From NCBI RefSeq assembly GCF_014197855.1, contig NZ_JACIGJ010000002.1, forward strand, positions 310,001 to 374,000: a DNA stretch of 64,000 bases, written 5' to 3'. Source of the DNA: Roseospira marina. Its GTDB lineage: Bacteria; Pseudomonadota; Alphaproteobacteria; Rhodospirillales; Rhodospirillaceae. How positions within the stretch are numbered: position 1 is the first letter of the stretch; every line of letters begins with the position of its first letter. The notes under the pieces were generated by a model. That model saw nothing but the letters and a program-made list of their open reading frames with translations, searched no databases and was not told the origin of the DNA. The position numbers were made by a program, and so were the translations under genes. This document shows, piece by piece, positions 62,549-64,000 of the stretch.

Positions 62549-62965
62549 CGAATCTACCACCTCTTATCAGCACAAACCTCGGCCGACAACGCGCCGCATC
62601 CAACAGTATTGCACGAATCACCGCATACACCGAGTCTATTTGTGCCTTATATTGACGCAAAATTACGCCTTAATTCACTTGGTGGGCTGCGTTTTTTAAT
62701 CTTTTTGTTGATATTAATGTTTCTGTCTACAATTCAAGATCTGGCGCTCGGGCGGGGCGGTCGTATTTCCACTTAAGAACATGACAGCAACAATGTGTTC
62801 TAAGGTCCATTCAATAATAAAAGACGACGGACTCAGAGGGACGCGCCAGACATTCCGGCAACCATACGTTCATGCAAATCGCAGAGTATTTTTACGGTGC
62901 GCTGGATTAAAGGTCCCCCGACCCCTTCGGCTGCATTGGTGTTGCGCGTTAACGCAAAGCAGGGA
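62549..62965. other. AT-rich intergenic region upstream of the second chemoreceptor
   Basis: 417 bases between two minus-strand genes with no supported coding sequence. The part from about 62620 to 62830 is strikingly AT-rich for this genome. On the minus strand TTAAGG-N16-TATAAG (about 62646-62673) is a possible promoter for the chemoreceptor. GCGTTAACGC (62946-62955), a perfect 10-base palindrome next to the oxygenase stop, lies in the other end. No chemotaxis sigma-28 promoter was recognised. Confidence 0.5.
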
Positions 62966-63670
62966 TCAAAATACGGGGCGATCAGGAAAGCACAACTCAT
63001 GGCGGGCACGCCATTCCGGCCCGACGTAGTTGACGATCAGCGACCGGCGGGCGCCCGCGATGGGGCGTCGGGAAAAGCCGTGCCATGTGTCGGACCCAGG
63101 CACAAAGATCAGGGCCGTGTTGGCCGCGAAGGGCTGGCGCAGCGGCGGTCCGGCCGGATCCGCATAGAAATCCGTACCCCAGTCGGCCGCGTCCGTCCCC
63201 GTCGATATCGGCACCAGCATGGTGAAGCGCTTCACGCCGATGTCGGTGTGCGGCTCCAGCCAGAATCCATCCCTATCGACCGCGTATTCGATGCGCAAAA
63301 AGCTGCCCGACAGGTCCACGCCGCACAGGCGTTCAATGGCCTCAGCGGTGCGCCGGTCCTGAAGGCTTTCGGCGACCGCGCGGCATGCTGAGTGGTCAGC
63401 TTGGCGTGCCGGGTCGAAATAGGCCCGCGCCGCGTTGTTTTCCTCCCGGCGGCCCAGTTGGTAGGTCAGGGGAGACACGGCGAACGGCAGCGTCTCCAGC
63501 GCGTCGGCCACGCCGTCGGGCCAGAGGCCGGTCACTCGCCAGTGGCGGAACGGATCGGTGTGTTCGCGCGCGCCCGCCAGGGCAGCGACGAGGGCGTTCG
63601 TAACCGTCTCGGCATCGGCACCCGTCTCGGCCTCCGTCTCGGCCTCCGGTGCAAGATCTCCGCCGCTCAT
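62966..63670 (-). CDS. 2OG-Fe(II) oxygenase-family protein
   Basis: Protein of 234 residues of the double-stranded beta-helix dioxygenase fold. The facial triad is visible: WLEPHTDIGVKRFTML (HxD), GSDTWHGFSRRP (distal His) and ARRSLIVNYV (2-oxoglutarate-binding Arg). The first 35 residues are Glu/Ala/Thr-rich and disordered. Substrate unknown; hydroxylation of a small molecule or protein residue would be usual. GGAGGGAG lies before the ATG at 63670. It is divergent from the dehydrogenase gene at the right edge (221-base spacer). Confidence 0.85.
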   Translation of the reverse strand: MSGGDLAPEAETEAETGADAETVTNALVAALAGAREHTDPFRHWRVTGLWPDGVADALETLPFAVSPLTYQLGRREENNAARAYFDPARQADHSACRAVAESLQDRRTAEAIERLCGVDLSGSFLRIEYAVDRDGFWLEPHTDIGVKRFTMLVPISTGTDAADWGTDFYADPAGPPLRQPFAANTALIFVPGSDTWHGFSRRPIAGARRSLIVNYVGPEWRARHELCFPDRPVF

Positions 63671-63891
63671 CGGACTCCCTCCGTCTCCTGTGACGCGATG
63701 CCGTCCGGTGGCGCCGCGCGCGTGTTACATCTGCGTTGCCACGTGGTGCGGGCCATCGACCACGTCAATCCATGCCATCAAACGGTCCGCCTGGACCGAT
63801 GGCGTCCGGATGGGCATGCTGCGCGTCGGTTGCTGGCGCCTGCCGCCACGCTCTCCGTCGTCTGCCTCTCTGCCGAGAAGGACCGCCGCCC

Positions 63892-64000
63892 ATGACCGCC
63901 GCAGCCCGCCCGTCGAATGAGCCCCTCTCGAACTGGGACGACATCCTCGACCTGGACGACCAGTTGAGCGAAGACGAACGCATGGTGCGCGACAGCGCCC
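63892..64000 (+). CDS. Acyl-CoA dehydrogenase family, glutaryl-CoA dehydrogenase-like, N-terminal fragment
   Basis: The first 36 codons of a gene cut by the right edge. NWDDILDLDDQLSEDERMVRDSA matches the N-terminus of glutaryl-CoA dehydrogenase (FxWxDPxxLDxQLSEEERMVRD) and not that of most other acyl-CoA dehydrogenases. That enzyme decarboxylates glutaryl-CoA to crotonyl-CoA in lysine and aromatic degradation. AAGGA lies about 11 bases before the ATG. The active-site region lies outside the window. Confidence 0.7.
   Translation, partial: MTAAARPSNEPLSNWDDILDLDDQLSEDERMVRDSA

Noticed and set aside
62414-62776. Plus-strand open frames crossing the start of the second chemoreceptor
   Set aside because: They overlap a clear gene on the other strand, have no ribosome site and run through the AT-rich spacer.

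Overview
The window is GC-rich chromosomal DNA packed with genes, with strong GC bias at third codon positions. It looks like an alphaproteobacterium, most probably of the Rhodospirillales. The grounds are the family mix: a LapG-like BTLCP peptidase, an IalB-like protein, the dgt-argS-SPOR-nagZ-scpAB and tatABC-serS-surE-pcm-M23 gene strings, gatCAB next to ruvX, a gamma-alpha fused 2-oxoacid:ferredoxin oxidoreductase, and crtI-crtB carotenoid genes. No insertion sequence, phage, plasmid, CRISPR or rRNA gene was seen. The only RNA gene found is one tRNA-Gln. The organism is an inference from gene content.

Region 1 (1-12.2 kb, minus strand) is part of a type VI secretion cluster in transcription order clpV, hcp, vgrG, a DUF6931-like gene, fha, tssJ, tssK, tssL (with an OmpA-like tail) and the first 29 codons of tssM, which runs off the left edge. 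The sheath and baseplate genes (tssA, B, C, E, F, G) are not in the window. A small exported unknown and a DadA-like amine oxidase flank the cluster.

Region 2 (14.2-24.9 kb) holds an IalB-like protein, a SpoU methyltransferase and a quinone oxidoreductase. A tight minus-strand housekeeping run follows: ferredoxin, dgt, argS, SPOR protein, nagZ, site-2 protease, scpA, scpB. Region 3 (25-34.5 kb, plus strand) has korA-korB with a ferritin-like gene, a carboxylesterase, a chemoreceptor with a CZB zinc domain, a small HNH protein and mnmC. A perfect FNR/FixK-type dyad sits between the ferredoxin and korA.

Region 4 (34.6-44.3 kb, plus strand) has tatABC, serS, surE, pcm, a DipM/NlpD-like LysM-M23 protein, a FliJ-like coiled coil, prmA, a D-lactate dehydrogenase-like flavoprotein and a peptidoglycan-binding protein. 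Regions 2 and 4 look like the two halves of one conserved alphaproteobacterial gene string, separated by what could be a single inversion of about 17.6 kb.

Region 5 (44.3-52.5 kb) has a membrane-anchored EEP-family protein, a LapG-like peptidase divergent from a Cache-PAS protein with a degenerate HD-GYP domain, a PPP-type phosphatase, and crtI-crtB with a readable promoter, an overlapping palindrome and a terminator. Region 6 (52-64 kb) has ruvX, gatCAB, tRNA-Gln, a pterin dehydratase, a zincin, a cyclase-family protein, a BI-1/YccA membrane protein, two overlapping coiled-coil unknowns, a second chemoreceptor, a 2OG-Fe(II) oxygenase and the start of a glutaryl-CoA dehydrogenase-like gene at the right edge.
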